Notes under the pieces: model-generated
Told to the model about the DNA's origin: nothing
The model's database searches: none
Seen by the model: only the letters and a program-made list of their open reading frames with translations
Shown here: in pieces, positions 1-5,563 of the stretch
How the letters are laid out: each line of letters starts with the position of its first letter
Position numbering within the stretch: position 1 is the stretch's first letter
Translations under genes and position numbers: made by a program
DNA from: Elusimicrobiota bacterium
GTDB lineage: Bacteria > CG03 > SLGR01 > JAGXOG01
Assembly: GCA_027858455.1 (NCBI GenBank)
Contig: JAQICQ010000191.1
Location: 1-5,635, forward strand
Direction of reading: 5' to 3'
DNA length: 5,635 nt

Positions 1-429
1 GAGTTTTTTCAGCATTTACCTAAAATCAATTTTCTTGTTGTTGAGGTTGAAAAAGATTCAATAGATGCAGTTTATTATTATCTAAAAGAATCTATTAATA
101 ACATATTTAAAGAGCCCACAAGAGAAATAGTAGAGGATCTTGTTATTGATAAAACCGGTACAGTAATTGTCAAAGCGATTATAAGCGAGTCGCCGCTTAT
201 TAAAACAGACGGGGTACAAGTACCATCTTTAGAAAAAATTTTAGTTGATATACTTGCAGAAAAAAAACTTTTTTATTTTCTTCAGGGCAATGAACTTGTT
301 ACTATCTATAAAAATGCTTTTGATAAATACACGATTCAGCATAGCAAATTGATCAGGTATGCAAAAAGAAGAGGAAAAGAGATAGAAGTAAATGATATTC
401 TGAAACAAATAAATGGCAATAACATATAA
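1..429 (+). CDS. AbiEi-like (DUF6577-type) antitoxin, C-terminal 142 residues, 5' truncated
   Basis: This frame is open from the first base of the window to a TAA at 427-429, giving 142 residues with no start inside the window, so the N-terminus lies upstream. The visible part begins in a beta-strand-like stretch (NFLVVEVEKDS, residues 10-20). It then has a helix, and a PSLEKILVDILAEKKLFYF block at about 75-93. It ends in the basic segment KLIRYAKRRGKEIEV (116-130). From memory of the family, this arrangement is typical of DUF6577/AbiEi-like antitoxins encoded immediately before AbiEii/AbiGii nucleotidyltransferase toxins. The 20-nt gap to such a toxin supports the role. AbiEi proteins neutralise the toxin without stable binding (type IV) and usually repress their own operon through an N-terminal winged helix. 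That winged helix would lie outside the window and is not seen. Composition is A/T-rich like the toxin gene. The family call rests on pattern memory plus context. Confidence 0.8.
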   Translation, partial: EFFQHLPKINFLVVEVEKDSIDAVYYYLKESINNIFKEPTREIVEDLVIDKTGTVIVKAIISESPLIKTDGVQVPSLEKILVDILAEKKLFYFLQGNELVTIYKNAFDKYTIQHSKLIRYAKRRGKEIEVNDILKQINGNNI

Positions 430-449
430 TATTGCCGTAAATTAGATTT

Positions 450-1544
450 ATGATTGGTTTAGACACATTAAACCTTGAATGGATAAAAAAGGTTTCCGCA
501 GAGAATCAGGGGGCGGATAAAATCCTAATTGAAAAAGTTATCCGCGCTCTTTTACTGCTGGAAGGGTTATCACAATCAAAGTTACCTTTTGTATTTAAGG
601 GTGGTACTGCTGTAATGTTAATTTTGGGAACTCCAAAAAGATTTTCGATTGATATAGATATCATTTCTTCGAAAAAAAGCGATCTCGAAGATGTATTTAT
701 GAAAATAGTGAAAGAAAAAGGTTTTACGAAGTACGAACTTCAGAGTAGGGAACCGGATATAGGAATAGACAAAATACATTATAGATTTTTTTATTCACCT
801 GTACATCAGACAAATATATCAGAAGACAATATTTTGCTCGATATACTTGTGGAGACTGCAAAATACAAAAGAATTGAGGAGATTAATGTGGCATCTCCTT
901 TTGTAAAGCAGACCGAAGTTCCTTTGCAGGTGCGTGTGCCAAGCAGTGAAGATATTGTGGCGGATAAAATGACAGCATTTGCACCTAATACAACTGGGAT
1001 CCCATATGAAAAAGGCGGGTATAGTAGAACAATGGGGATTATAAAACAGCTATATGATATAGGCAACCTCTTCGATAAGATAGAAGACCTATCTATAGTG
1101 GATGAAACTTTTAATAAAATAGCAGAAACAGAAATGAAATACAGGAAGATAGACGGATCATCAGCAATAGTTCTAAATGATATGATTCAGACGGCACTTT
1201 GCCTGTCAACAAAAGGCGCCATCGGCATAGGAGATTTTTCTGCACTACAAAACGGTATATCACAGATAAAAGCGTATATATATTCAGAAAATTATCATAT
1301 AGAGAAAGTTATTGTTCATGCCGCTCGAGTTGCATATCTTGCCAAATTGGTCGAACTGAAAAAGAAATTTATTGTGCGCTTTGAACAGCCGGAACAGATT
1401 ACTGATTGGATAATAGAAGATACATCGATTAATAAGTTGAATAAGCTAAAAAAATCCAACCCAGAGGCGTTTTTTTACTGGTATCAGGCATATTTGATTG
1501 GAAAAAATGCACAAACTGATAATAGTTCAATTGGAGAATCATAA
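450..1544 (+). CDS. AbiEii/AbiGii-type nucleotidyltransferase toxin
   Basis: This complete 364-residue protein is of the DNA polymerase beta-type nucleotidyltransferase superfamily. The active-site block is clear: FKGGTAVMLIL at 49-59 supplies the glycine-rich loop, and FSIDIDII at 65-72 gives the paired acidic residues D68 and D70. D131 in ILLDILVE is the likely third metal ligand. The segment DIVADKMTAFAPNTTGIP (168-185), with K173, and QLYDIGNL (200-207), with D203, match further motifs conserved in AbiEii toxins. Known family members act as cytoplasmic NTP transferases that stop growth; related toxins modify tRNA 3' ends. The target here is unknown. The ATG at 450 is the first possible start because a TAA lies at 438-440. 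No convincing Shine-Dalgarno sequence precedes it, so translation may be coupled to the antitoxin gene 20 nt upstream. A strong terminator follows 11 nt after the stop. The gene is A/T-rich relative to rnd and the helicase, which hints at transfer. Confidence 0.92.
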   Translation: MIGLDTLNLEWIKKVSAENQGADKILIEKVIRALLLLEGLSQSKLPFVFKGGTAVMLILGTPKRFSIDIDIISSKKSDLEDVFMKIVKEKGFTKYELQSREPDIGIDKIHYRFFYSPVHQTNISEDNILLDILVETAKYKRIEEINVASPFVKQTEVPLQVRVPSSEDIVADKMTAFAPNTTGIPYEKGGYSRTMGIIKQLYDIGNLFDKIEDLSIVDETFNKIAETEMKYRKIDGSSAIVLNDMIQTALCLSTKGAIGIGDFSALQNGISQIKAYIYSENYHIEKVIVHAARVAYLAKLVELKKKFIVRFEQPEQITDWIIEDTSINKLNKLKKSNPEAFFYWYQAYLIGKNAQTDNSSIGES

Positions 1545-1555
1545 TAATATTCGAT

Positions 1556-1583
1556 AAGTGAGCCTTTTGGGCTCACTTTTTTT
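1556..1583 (+). terminator. Rho-independent terminator of the toxin-antitoxin operon
   Basis: A perfect 9-bp stem (AAGTGAGCC at 1556-1564 with GGCTCACTT at 1570-1578) closes a five-base loop and runs into seven T residues (1577-1583). It begins 11 nt after the toxin stop codon, which is the expected place for the end of the antitoxin-toxin transcript. Confidence 0.88.
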
Positions 1584-1941
1584 CCGGACTTCGTCAACAA
1601 GATTTTGGGAAGGAATTATTCACAGCAGCCATGAGCCTGCAATGCGTGACTCCGGTACTGTGAATGGGTAGGCGGGTAGAGTTTTTCCTCATAGTTTGGT
1701 CGACCGCGACCAAGATATAGGAAAGAGGGTAGGAATATTCGGAATGAAGCAGGACGAGAAGGAAGATGAACGAGTGTGCTTCGCTAAAAAATGACAAATT
1801 GTTGTCATTTTTCTTAACGCTTCGCAACATGCGTAAGCATGAAAAGAACGGAGTTAGAGGGACGGTTTATAAGAAATATATTAAGGTGGTCCGGCGAAAA
1901 AGAATAAAAAGGAAAATCTCTCCTGCGGCCGGCTCCTTGTT
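1584..1941. other. Gene-free spacer with several hairpins, possible structured RNA or repeat remnant
   Basis: I find no convincing gene in this stretch on either strand. It does hold four inverted repeats. ATTCACAG (1618-1625) pairs with CTGTGAAT (1658-1665) across 32 nt. TTGGTCG (1696-1702) pairs with CGACCAA (1707-1713) around an ACCG loop. An 11-bp palindrome lies at 1787-1812. CATGC (1828-1832) pairs with GCATG (1837-1841) around GTAA, a GNRA-type loop. The last hairpin competes with an alternative fold, GCTTCGCA/TGCG-T-AAGC (1819-1838). The segment between 1665 and 1775 is purine-rich. This could be a small RNA, a long untranslated region, or debris of a mobile repeat. The sequence alone does not decide. 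Confidence 0.4.
1778..1825. repeat. Perfect palindrome flanked by 7-bp direct repeats
   Basis: AAAAATGACAA (1787-1797) and TTGTCATTTTT (1802-1812) form a perfect 11-bp stem with an ATTG loop. The block is bracketed by identical GCTTCGC copies at 1778-1784 and 1819-1825. Having an A-run before and a T-run after the core, it could act as a weak bidirectional terminator. The direct repeats would also fit a target duplication around a very small inserted palindrome. The terminator reading is weakened because the T-run is itself part of the stem. Confidence 0.45.
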
Positions 1942-1970
1942 TTGACGTCACCACCAATATTTAGTACACT
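1942..1970 (+). promoter_or_regulatory. Sigma70-like promoter for rnd, apparently giving a leaderless mRNA
   Basis: TTGACG at 1942-1947 (five of six consensus bases) is followed, after exactly 17 nt, by TACACT at 1965-1970 (four of six). Initiation about six to seven bases downstream of the -10 box would fall at about 1976-1977, which is the A or T of the rnd start codon. There is no Shine-Dalgarno sequence between the -10 box and the ATG. Both facts point to a leaderless transcript. Confidence 0.5.
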
Positions 1971-1975
1971 AAAAA

Positions 1976-2491
1976 ATGGTAAAAAACAAATACAAACTCA
2001 TAGATTCTCAGTCCGCGCTCAATGAACTCGCCACTCTTTTATCCGGCGAAAAGACAATAGGTGTGGATACCGAATCCAACAGCATGTATGCTTACCGGGA
2101 AGAGGTCTGCCTCATACAGATTTCCACCCCCAAAGACAATTTCATCATCGACCCTTTTGAACTTGACGATCTTTCTCCCCTCGGCCCGGACTTTGCTTCG
2201 GCGAAAGTGGAAAAGATTTTCCATGCAGGAGAGTACGACGTTCTCTGCCTGAGCCGGGATTACGGATTTGATTTTAATAATCTCTTTGACACCATGACGG
2301 CGGCAAAGATTCTCAATGTGGAAAAGATAGGACTTGGCGACATTATAGAAAACGAATTTAATATAAAGGTGCCCAAAAAATATCAAAAAGCCGACTGGGG
2401 ACGTAGACCCCTGTCGGAAGAAATGCTTGAATACGCCATGATGGATACAAAATTTCTCATTCCCCTTAGAAACCAATACAAAAAAGAGTGA
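1976..2491 (+). CDS. rnd: Ribonuclease D, DEDDy 3'-5' exonuclease domain (first half of interrupted gene)
   Basis: These 171 residues form a complete DEDDy exonuclease domain of the RNase D family, which trims the 3' ends of tRNA precursors and other structured RNAs in the cytoplasm using two metal ions. Motif I is IGVDTES with D31 and E33. Motif II is FHAGEYDVL with D88. Motif III is LEYAMMD with Y153 and D157. The family signature KADWGRRPLS is at 138-147. ATG 1976 is the earliest possible start, because TAA occupies 1970-1972 in frame, and the KYKLIDSQSAL opening matches the usual N-terminus. Intact RNase D proteins have about 370-385 residues, with two HRDC domains after this one. Here TGA at 2489-2491 ends the frame directly after the exonuclease domain, and the missing HRDC part continues downstream in the same frame. 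Catalysis could survive, but RNA binding by the HRDC part would depend on the second ORF, on readthrough, or on a sequence error at the TGA. Confidence 0.88.
   Translation: MVKNKYKLIDSQSALNELATLLSGEKTIGVDTESNSMYAYREEVCLIQISTPKDNFIIDPFELDDLSPLGPDFASAKVEKIFHAGEYDVLCLSRDYGFDFNNLFDTMTAAKILNVEKIGLGDIIENEFNIKVPKKYQKADWGRRPLSEEMLEYAMMDTKFLIPLRNQYKKE
2489..2491 (+). other. In-frame TGA separating the two halves of rnd
   Basis: The upstream ORF (from 1976) and the downstream ORF (from 2507) are in the same reading frame, and only this TGA stands between them. Reading through gives KKE-stop-IKEDHMELAEEEF, which fits the linker usually found between the exonuclease domain and HRDC1 without loss or gain of residues. 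The total becomes 370 residues, the normal length of RNase D. A leucine codon TTA changed to TGA by one base would explain it. No adjacent base run suggests an indel. Confidence 0.85.
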
Positions 2492-2506
2492 ATTAAAGAA
2501 GATCAT

Positions 2507-3088
2507 ATGGAACTTGCCGAGGAAGAGTTCAGGGATCTGGCCCGGCCCCTTGAGATTGAGACGGTGACCCCTGAGAGCACTTTTCTTAAGATGACGCGCT
2601 CACGGAAATTAAATAAAAAACAGAAGCCTGTTCTTTGGAAACTTATTCAAATCCGGGACAGGGAAGCAAAAAAAAGAGATAAACCTCTCTTTAAAGTTCT
2701 CGCCGACCGGCTGCTTTTGAAGGTGGCCTCCGAGCTGCCCCGGACAAAAAAAGCCCTCAGCGTAATAAAAGGGATGTCGCCTTTTAATATGAGTAAATTT
2801 GCAGACAAATTTCTTAAAATTATCAGCTCTCCCGGTGCCGTTTATCCAAAACCCCGGCGCCGCAAGAAGGGCGGATGGGAATATTTGAAGCGTCTGGAAA
2901 AGATTACCAAATGGCGCACCAAAGAAGGCAGGAAAAGAGATATCTCTTCGGAGTTTGTCCTTCCCCGCCACCTTATGGAAACAATTGCCAGGAAAAATCC
3001 TAAGACCTTAAAAGCGGTCAAAGAAGCTATGTCTCGTTTTCCATACCGGATTAAACTCTACGCCGCCTTCATTAAAGACCTTTTTTAA
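2507..3088 (+). CDS. rnd: Ribonuclease D, HRDC-domain half (second part of interrupted gene)
   Basis: The 193-residue product is the C-terminal half of RNase D. HRDC1 spans roughly 36-110 (LNKKQKPVLWKLIQIRDREA at 35-54, then the basic helix before the KGMSPFNMSKFADKFLKII end). A Lys/Arg-rich linker follows at about 114-122, and a second HRDC-like domain runs from about 125 to the end (WEYLKRLEKITKWRTKEG, then VLPRHLMETIARKNP). HRDC domains bind nucleic acid and position the substrate for the exonuclease domain. Alone, this part has no catalytic residues. The ATG at 2507 lies 15 nt after the TGA of the first half, with only a weak AAGAAG-type ribosome site before it. Expression would therefore need reinitiation or readthrough. 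ELAEEEF at the start is the normal linker of full-length RNase D, which argues that this is the rest of one ancestral gene and not an independent HRDC protein. Confidence 0.82.
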   Translation: MELAEEEFRDLARPLEIETVTPESTFLKMTRSRKLNKKQKPVLWKLIQIRDREAKKRDKPLFKVLADRLLLKVASELPRTKKALSVIKGMSPFNMSKFADKFLKIISSPGAVYPKPRRRKKGGWEYLKRLEKITKWRTKEGRKRDISSEFVLPRHLMETIARKNPKTLKAVKEAMSRFPYRIKLYAAFIKDLF

Positions 3089-3097
3089 TTAGACCTT

Positions 3098-4366
3098 TTA
3101 TTTTTTGTATTTACCGCCCCGTCTGGTTTTTTTCTTGTTGTTCCATTTGTTTTTTCTGCTCTTGCCTTTACCTGAACGGCGATTTTTGTATGGGTTTTTG
3201 GTGCCGTAGTTAAAATCGTCCAGCGTGGTTCTTTTTATGTCGCTGTCGATGATGTTTTCAAGTTTTCTTACCATTTTTCTGTCTTTTTTAGTGATAAAGG
3301 TAAATGCGTCGCCGGAACGTTTAGCCCGTCCGGTGCGACCTATACGGTGGATATAGTCATCCGGAGTTCCCGGGATATCGTAGTTTATGACGTGGGAGAT
3401 GTTGTCTATGTCCAGCCCCCGGGCGGCGATATCGGTGGCCACCATTATATGGAAGCGGCCGTCCCGAAAACCTTTAATGGCGGTGTCCCTCTGTCTCTGG
3501 GAGCGGTTGCCGTGAAGGCTGGTTGCAGAGTAGCCCCGTTTTGCAATCTGGGCAGAGAGGCTCTTTGCCCGGTGTTTCGTTCGGGTAAAGACCAGGACGG
3601 ATTCCGTATTAGTATCTTTTAAAAGTCTGTATAGCAGTTTTGCCTTCAAATGCTGGGGAACCGGAAAAAGAGCGTGGTCCACAGTGTGGGCCGGCTTGCT
3701 CATCCCGATTGAAACCCGCTGAGGTTTAGTCAAAGATTTTTTGGCCAAAGTTTCTATCTGTCGGGGAAAAGTCGCCGAAAAAAGCATCGTCTTTCTATGA
3801 GAAGGAGTTTTTGCGATGATTCGTTTTATATCCGGCAGAAAACCCATGTCCAGCATGCGGTCGGCTTCGTCCAGGACCAAGGTGTCGAGTTTTCCCAGTT
3901 TTACGTGTCCCCGGTTCATAAGGTCCAGTAGCCTTCCCGGGCAGGCGATAACTATATCCAGTCCGGAGCGCAGAGCCCTGATTTGGGGCTTAGCGCTGAC
4001 TCCGCCGTAGATAGTTATGCTTTTGACGTTTGTCCCACCTTTCAATTCTTGTATGTCCCGGTGAATCTGGGCAGCCAGCTCCCGGGTAGGAGTAACGATC
4101 AGCGCGCTGACAGTTCCCGGCTTTCTGTCCAAAAGTTTATGCAGTATAGGTAGAACGAACGCCGCTGTCTTTCCGGTGCCTGTCTGGGCGGTTACTATAA
4201 GGTCACTTCCGGTGATAGCCATGGGAATGACTTTTTTTTGAACCGGGGTCGGTTCTTCGAAACCCGCAGTGGATATGCCTTGCATAAGACGGGAATCCAG
4301 TTTAAACTGGCTGAAATTCTCTAATTTATTCGCTGACGCAGAAGAGGTATTTTTTGAATAGTTCAT
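3098..4366 (-). CDS. rhlE: DEAD-box ATP-dependent RNA helicase, RhlE-like
   Basis: This complete 422-residue helicase has all core motifs in order. The Q motif is GFEEPTPVQ (35-43) with F18 upstream. Motif I is AQTGTGKT (60-67), Ia is PTRELAAQ (93-100), and Ib is CPGR (142-145). Motif II is VLDEADRMLDMGF (164-176), III is SAT (197-199), and IV is VLVFTRT (257-263). Motif V is ATDIAARGLDI (310-320) and VI is HRIGRTGR (340-347). The DRMLDMGF continuation favours the RhlE subgroup, which remodels RNA structure during ribosome assembly, RNA decay and cold adaptation. The last 35 or so residues are almost wholly Lys, Arg, Gly and Asn, an RNA-binding tail common in this group. Motif Ib has Cys142 where Thr is usual. 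The start has AGGA seven bases upstream (4374-4377), and its ATG overlaps the stop of a 19-codon ORF. The gene converges on rnd with nine bases between the stops. Confidence 0.95.
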   Translation of the reverse strand: MNYSKNTSSASANKLENFSQFKLDSRLMQGISTAGFEEPTPVQKKVIPMAITGSDLIVTAQTGTGKTAAFVLPILHKLLDRKPGTVSALIVTPTRELAAQIHRDIQELKGGTNVKSITIYGGVSAKPQIRALRSGLDIVIACPGRLLDLMNRGHVKLGKLDTLVLDEADRMLDMGFLPDIKRIIAKTPSHRKTMLFSATFPRQIETLAKKSLTKPQRVSIGMSKPAHTVDHALFPVPQHLKAKLLYRLLKDTNTESVLVFTRTKHRAKSLSAQIAKRGYSATSLHGNRSQRQRDTAIKGFRDGRFHIMVATDIAARGLDIDNISHVINYDIPGTPDDYIHRIGRTGRAKRSGDAFTFITKKDRKMVRKLENIIDSDIKRTTLDDFNYGTKNPYKNRRSGKGKSRKNKWNNKKKTRRGGKYKK

Positions 4367-4422
4367 ATCTTTATCCTGCTGCTCTTTTTCAAACTTACTC
4401 TGTACAATTTTTTATTTTCCAT
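4363..4422 (-). CDS. 19-residue leader-type ORF overlapping the helicase start
   Basis: This ORF encodes MENKKLYRVSLKKSSRIKI. It has a good Shine-Dalgarno sequence, GGAG at 4430-4433, seven bases before its ATG, and its TGA overlaps the helicase ATG as ATGA. The helicase's own AGGA site lies inside the ORF, so ribosomes translating it would arrive directly at the helicase start. That is the usual layout for translational coupling. The product is strongly basic and has no recognised domain. It could be a leader peptide that sets helicase translation, or the remaining end of an older, longer gene. The architecture is seen in the sequence; expression is inferred. Confidence 0.45.
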   Translation of the reverse strand: MENKKLYRVSLKKSSRIKI

Positions 4423-4511
4423 TATAATTCTCCATTAATTTTTCCGCCTGTAATTCCACCCAGGGAATACAGCGGTACATCGATTTCTGTAATAGGGTCT
4501 TTTATCTTGTT
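4422..4511 (-). pseudogene. 29-codon open tail ending at the 19-codon ORF, possible gene remnant
   Basis: Following a TGA at 4512-4514, this frame runs for 29 codons without an ATG and ends DVPLYSLGGITGGKINGEL before TAA at 4422-4424. The TAA shares one base with the next ATG (TAATG), and the GGAG ribosome site of the next ORF sits inside its last codons. The tail looks protein-like and its end is spaced like that of a coupled upstream gene, but I recognise no family and there is no normal start. It may be the end of a decayed gene that once preceded the helicase, or chance. Confidence 0.2.
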
Positions 4512-4722
4512 TCAGACCGCACGGCTTATTGACCATCAATAACTGCCGGGCAATATAGAAAAGATGTGTTCAATGGATTAGACTAATGTTTTTAAAATTT
4601 CGCCTTGAAAAGTTTCAAAAAGAAGAGGGGTGACTTTTACTTTCAAAAATACTTTATTCCAGAATGATCTATTTATATTATTATTACTGCTGGATGTACT
4701 GTTACAATAATCCGAACCTTTG
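4512..4722. other. A/T-rich leader region upstream of the helicase
   Basis: I see no gene here. On the helicase strand a perfect TTGACA (-35 type) lies at 4721-4726, overlapping the stop of the nuclease-like remnant. The hexamer 17 nt further on, AACAGT, is a poor -10 box. If it is used, the helicase mRNA would have a leader of roughly 300 nt, as is common for cold-induced helicase genes. A short palindrome, TTGAAA-AG-TTTCAA, lies at 4605-4618 and could be an operator or a small hairpin. Nothing else stands out. Confidence 0.3.
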
Positions 4723-5161
4723 TCAAGTTTTAACGGTAAAATAATTTTTTATAAAATTTGCCCGCCCGGTATTTAATTCTTCGGAATCTATTTTATAAGG
4801 CAGCTTTGGGTCGGGCTTGCCGTATTTTGAATCGCCCAGGCCTTCTTTTAAGAGATACTCGGTAACGCTGACGCATTCGTCCCCGAGGGTAGCGTAAATG
4901 TAGGCCAGCAGCCGGTCGTAGGTGTAGACACCTCAAATATTCCAATAATATAATAAACATACCATATCTTAACTTTAAGCTGTCTCCGATATAAAAATAT
5001 ATTGTAGAGCCAAAACACTTGCCGGGGTAATTTTGAATAAAAATTCTTCCGGCACGGCGGTAAAAATCAGTGAAATCCGGCCGGGGGGTAAAGCTGGTCT
5101 CCGGAACAAAAACGGGGTAAACTTGTGATACAAAAAATAATGACATTACAAATAATATCAT
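4723..5161 (-). pseudogene. Frameshifted remnant of a thermonuclease (SNase)-like protein
   Basis: The clear part is a 69-residue open fragment at 4723-4932. It contains YTYDRLLAYIY, followed at the right distance by VSVTEYLLKEGLG, and it ends FIKNYFTVKT. This resembles the C-terminal half of staphylococcal nuclease-like domains, in which an Arg before LAYIY is catalytic and a V-N-x-x-L-V-R-x-G-L-A helix follows. The fragment has no start and a TGA at 4933-4935 just upstream. In another frame, an ORF starts at 5161 with a hydrophobic, secretion-like N-terminus (ILFVMSLFFVSQVYPVFV) and reaches this point at about 4935, then runs on into the wrong frame of the fragment. Joining the two near 4930 gives one secreted protein of about 145 residues. 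The N-terminal half shows no recognisable metal-binding residues, so the family call rests only on the C-terminal fragment. A sequencing error instead of true decay is possible. Confidence 0.42.
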
Positions 5162-5238
5162 TATGGATATGAAACTTACAAACGCCTGCAGACATACAAA
5201 AAACCTATCAAAAAAACTTATAAATATCCTGGTTCAAG

Positions 5239-5421
5239 ATGGATATTTTCCAAGCACTTTGCGCCCCTCTTTTGGGGGTGTTTATGGTATGGGTATATTG
5301 GGGTTCACCTGCAAAACATAACAAAAAAAGCAGAACAGTGAAAGTGATGTTGGAATATCTTATAGTGAAAAAGAAATTAGATGCACCAATGCACAAATAT
5401 TTTGTTTCCGGAAAACTTTAA
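5239..5421 (+). CDS. Doubtful small ORF, 60 residues, one possible membrane segment
   Basis: This ORF begins MDIFQALCAPLLGVFMVWVY, where residues 4-20 could span a membrane, and continues with a Lys-rich tail to KYFVSGKL. No Shine-Dalgarno sequence precedes the ATG, and I recognise no family. Competing frames over the same DNA are about as good: a 52-codon + strand ORF at 5163-5321, an open + strand frame ending near 5470 with a basic Lys/Arg end, and a hydrophobic ORF on the - strand. With no frame clearly preferred, the region may be decayed. It is recorded only so that the stretch is not left blank. Confidence 0.15.
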   Translation: MDIFQALCAPLLGVFMVWVYWGSPAKHNKKSRTVKVMLEYLIVKKKLDAPMHKYFVSGKL

Positions 5422-5439
5422 AAAAAATCAGAAAATTAA

Positions 5440-5549
5440 ATGATAGAAAAAGTAAAAAAGGCAGGCATTAAAAAAAGAAATGTTATCTTTACTACGTTGA
5501 TAAACAAGGCGATATTGCCGCAGTAAAGATGGCAAGGGGTAAAAAATAG
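5440..5549 (+). pseudogene. Short gene split by an apparent one-base frameshift
   Basis: An ATG at 5440 opens a 28-codon ORF beginning MIEKVKKAGIKKRNVIF and stopping at 5524-5526. From 5490, the neighbouring frame reads YYVDKQGDIAAVKMARGKK and stops with TAG at 5547-5549. Adding one T near 5490 fuses them into one basic protein of about 36 residues, ending in a motif that looks like a genuine conserved C-terminus. I cannot name the family. The second frame has no start of its own (TAA at 5469-5471), which favours a broken gene. A sequencing error in the T-run at 5488-5490 is an alternative. Confidence 0.3.
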
Positions 5550-5563
5550 ACGACAAATTCGAG

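Noticed and set aside
806..1066. 86-residue - strand ORF opposite the toxin gene
   Set aside because: It lies wholly inside the AbiEii-like gene, whose catalytic motifs are intact, and has no identifiable domain.
1594..1830. 78-residue ORF on the - strand across the hairpin-rich spacer
   Set aside because: It overlaps all of the inverted repeats except the last, lacks a ribosome binding site and shows no recognisable domain. It looks like an open frame by chance, though it could be re-examined if the spacer proves to be a repeat.
2039..2506. 155-residue - strand ORF opposite rnd
   Set aside because: It is antisense to a DEDDy domain with all catalytic motifs, and the antisense translation shows no motif of its own. 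The same holds for the - strand frame at 2609-2971.
2489..2540. Selenocysteine at the rnd TGA, with the short GAACT/AGTTC stem downstream as a SECIS element
   Set aside because: The stem is only five base pairs and its 11-base loop lacks the GU expected at the apex. The site is a charged linker with no redox role, and RNase D is not a known selenoprotein.
3347..3622. + strand ORFs opposite the helicase (also 3816-4010)
   Set aside because: They are shadows of a complete DEAD-box gene with every core motif present.
4354..4542. 62-residue + strand ORF over the helicase start
   Set aside because: It opposes the helicase ribosome site and the coupled mini-ORF, has no ribosome binding site and has no recognisable family.
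5208..5396. 62-residue hydrophobic - strand ORF near the right end
   Set aside because: There is no ribosome binding site or recognised family, and three overlapping frames on the other strand are equally plausible.
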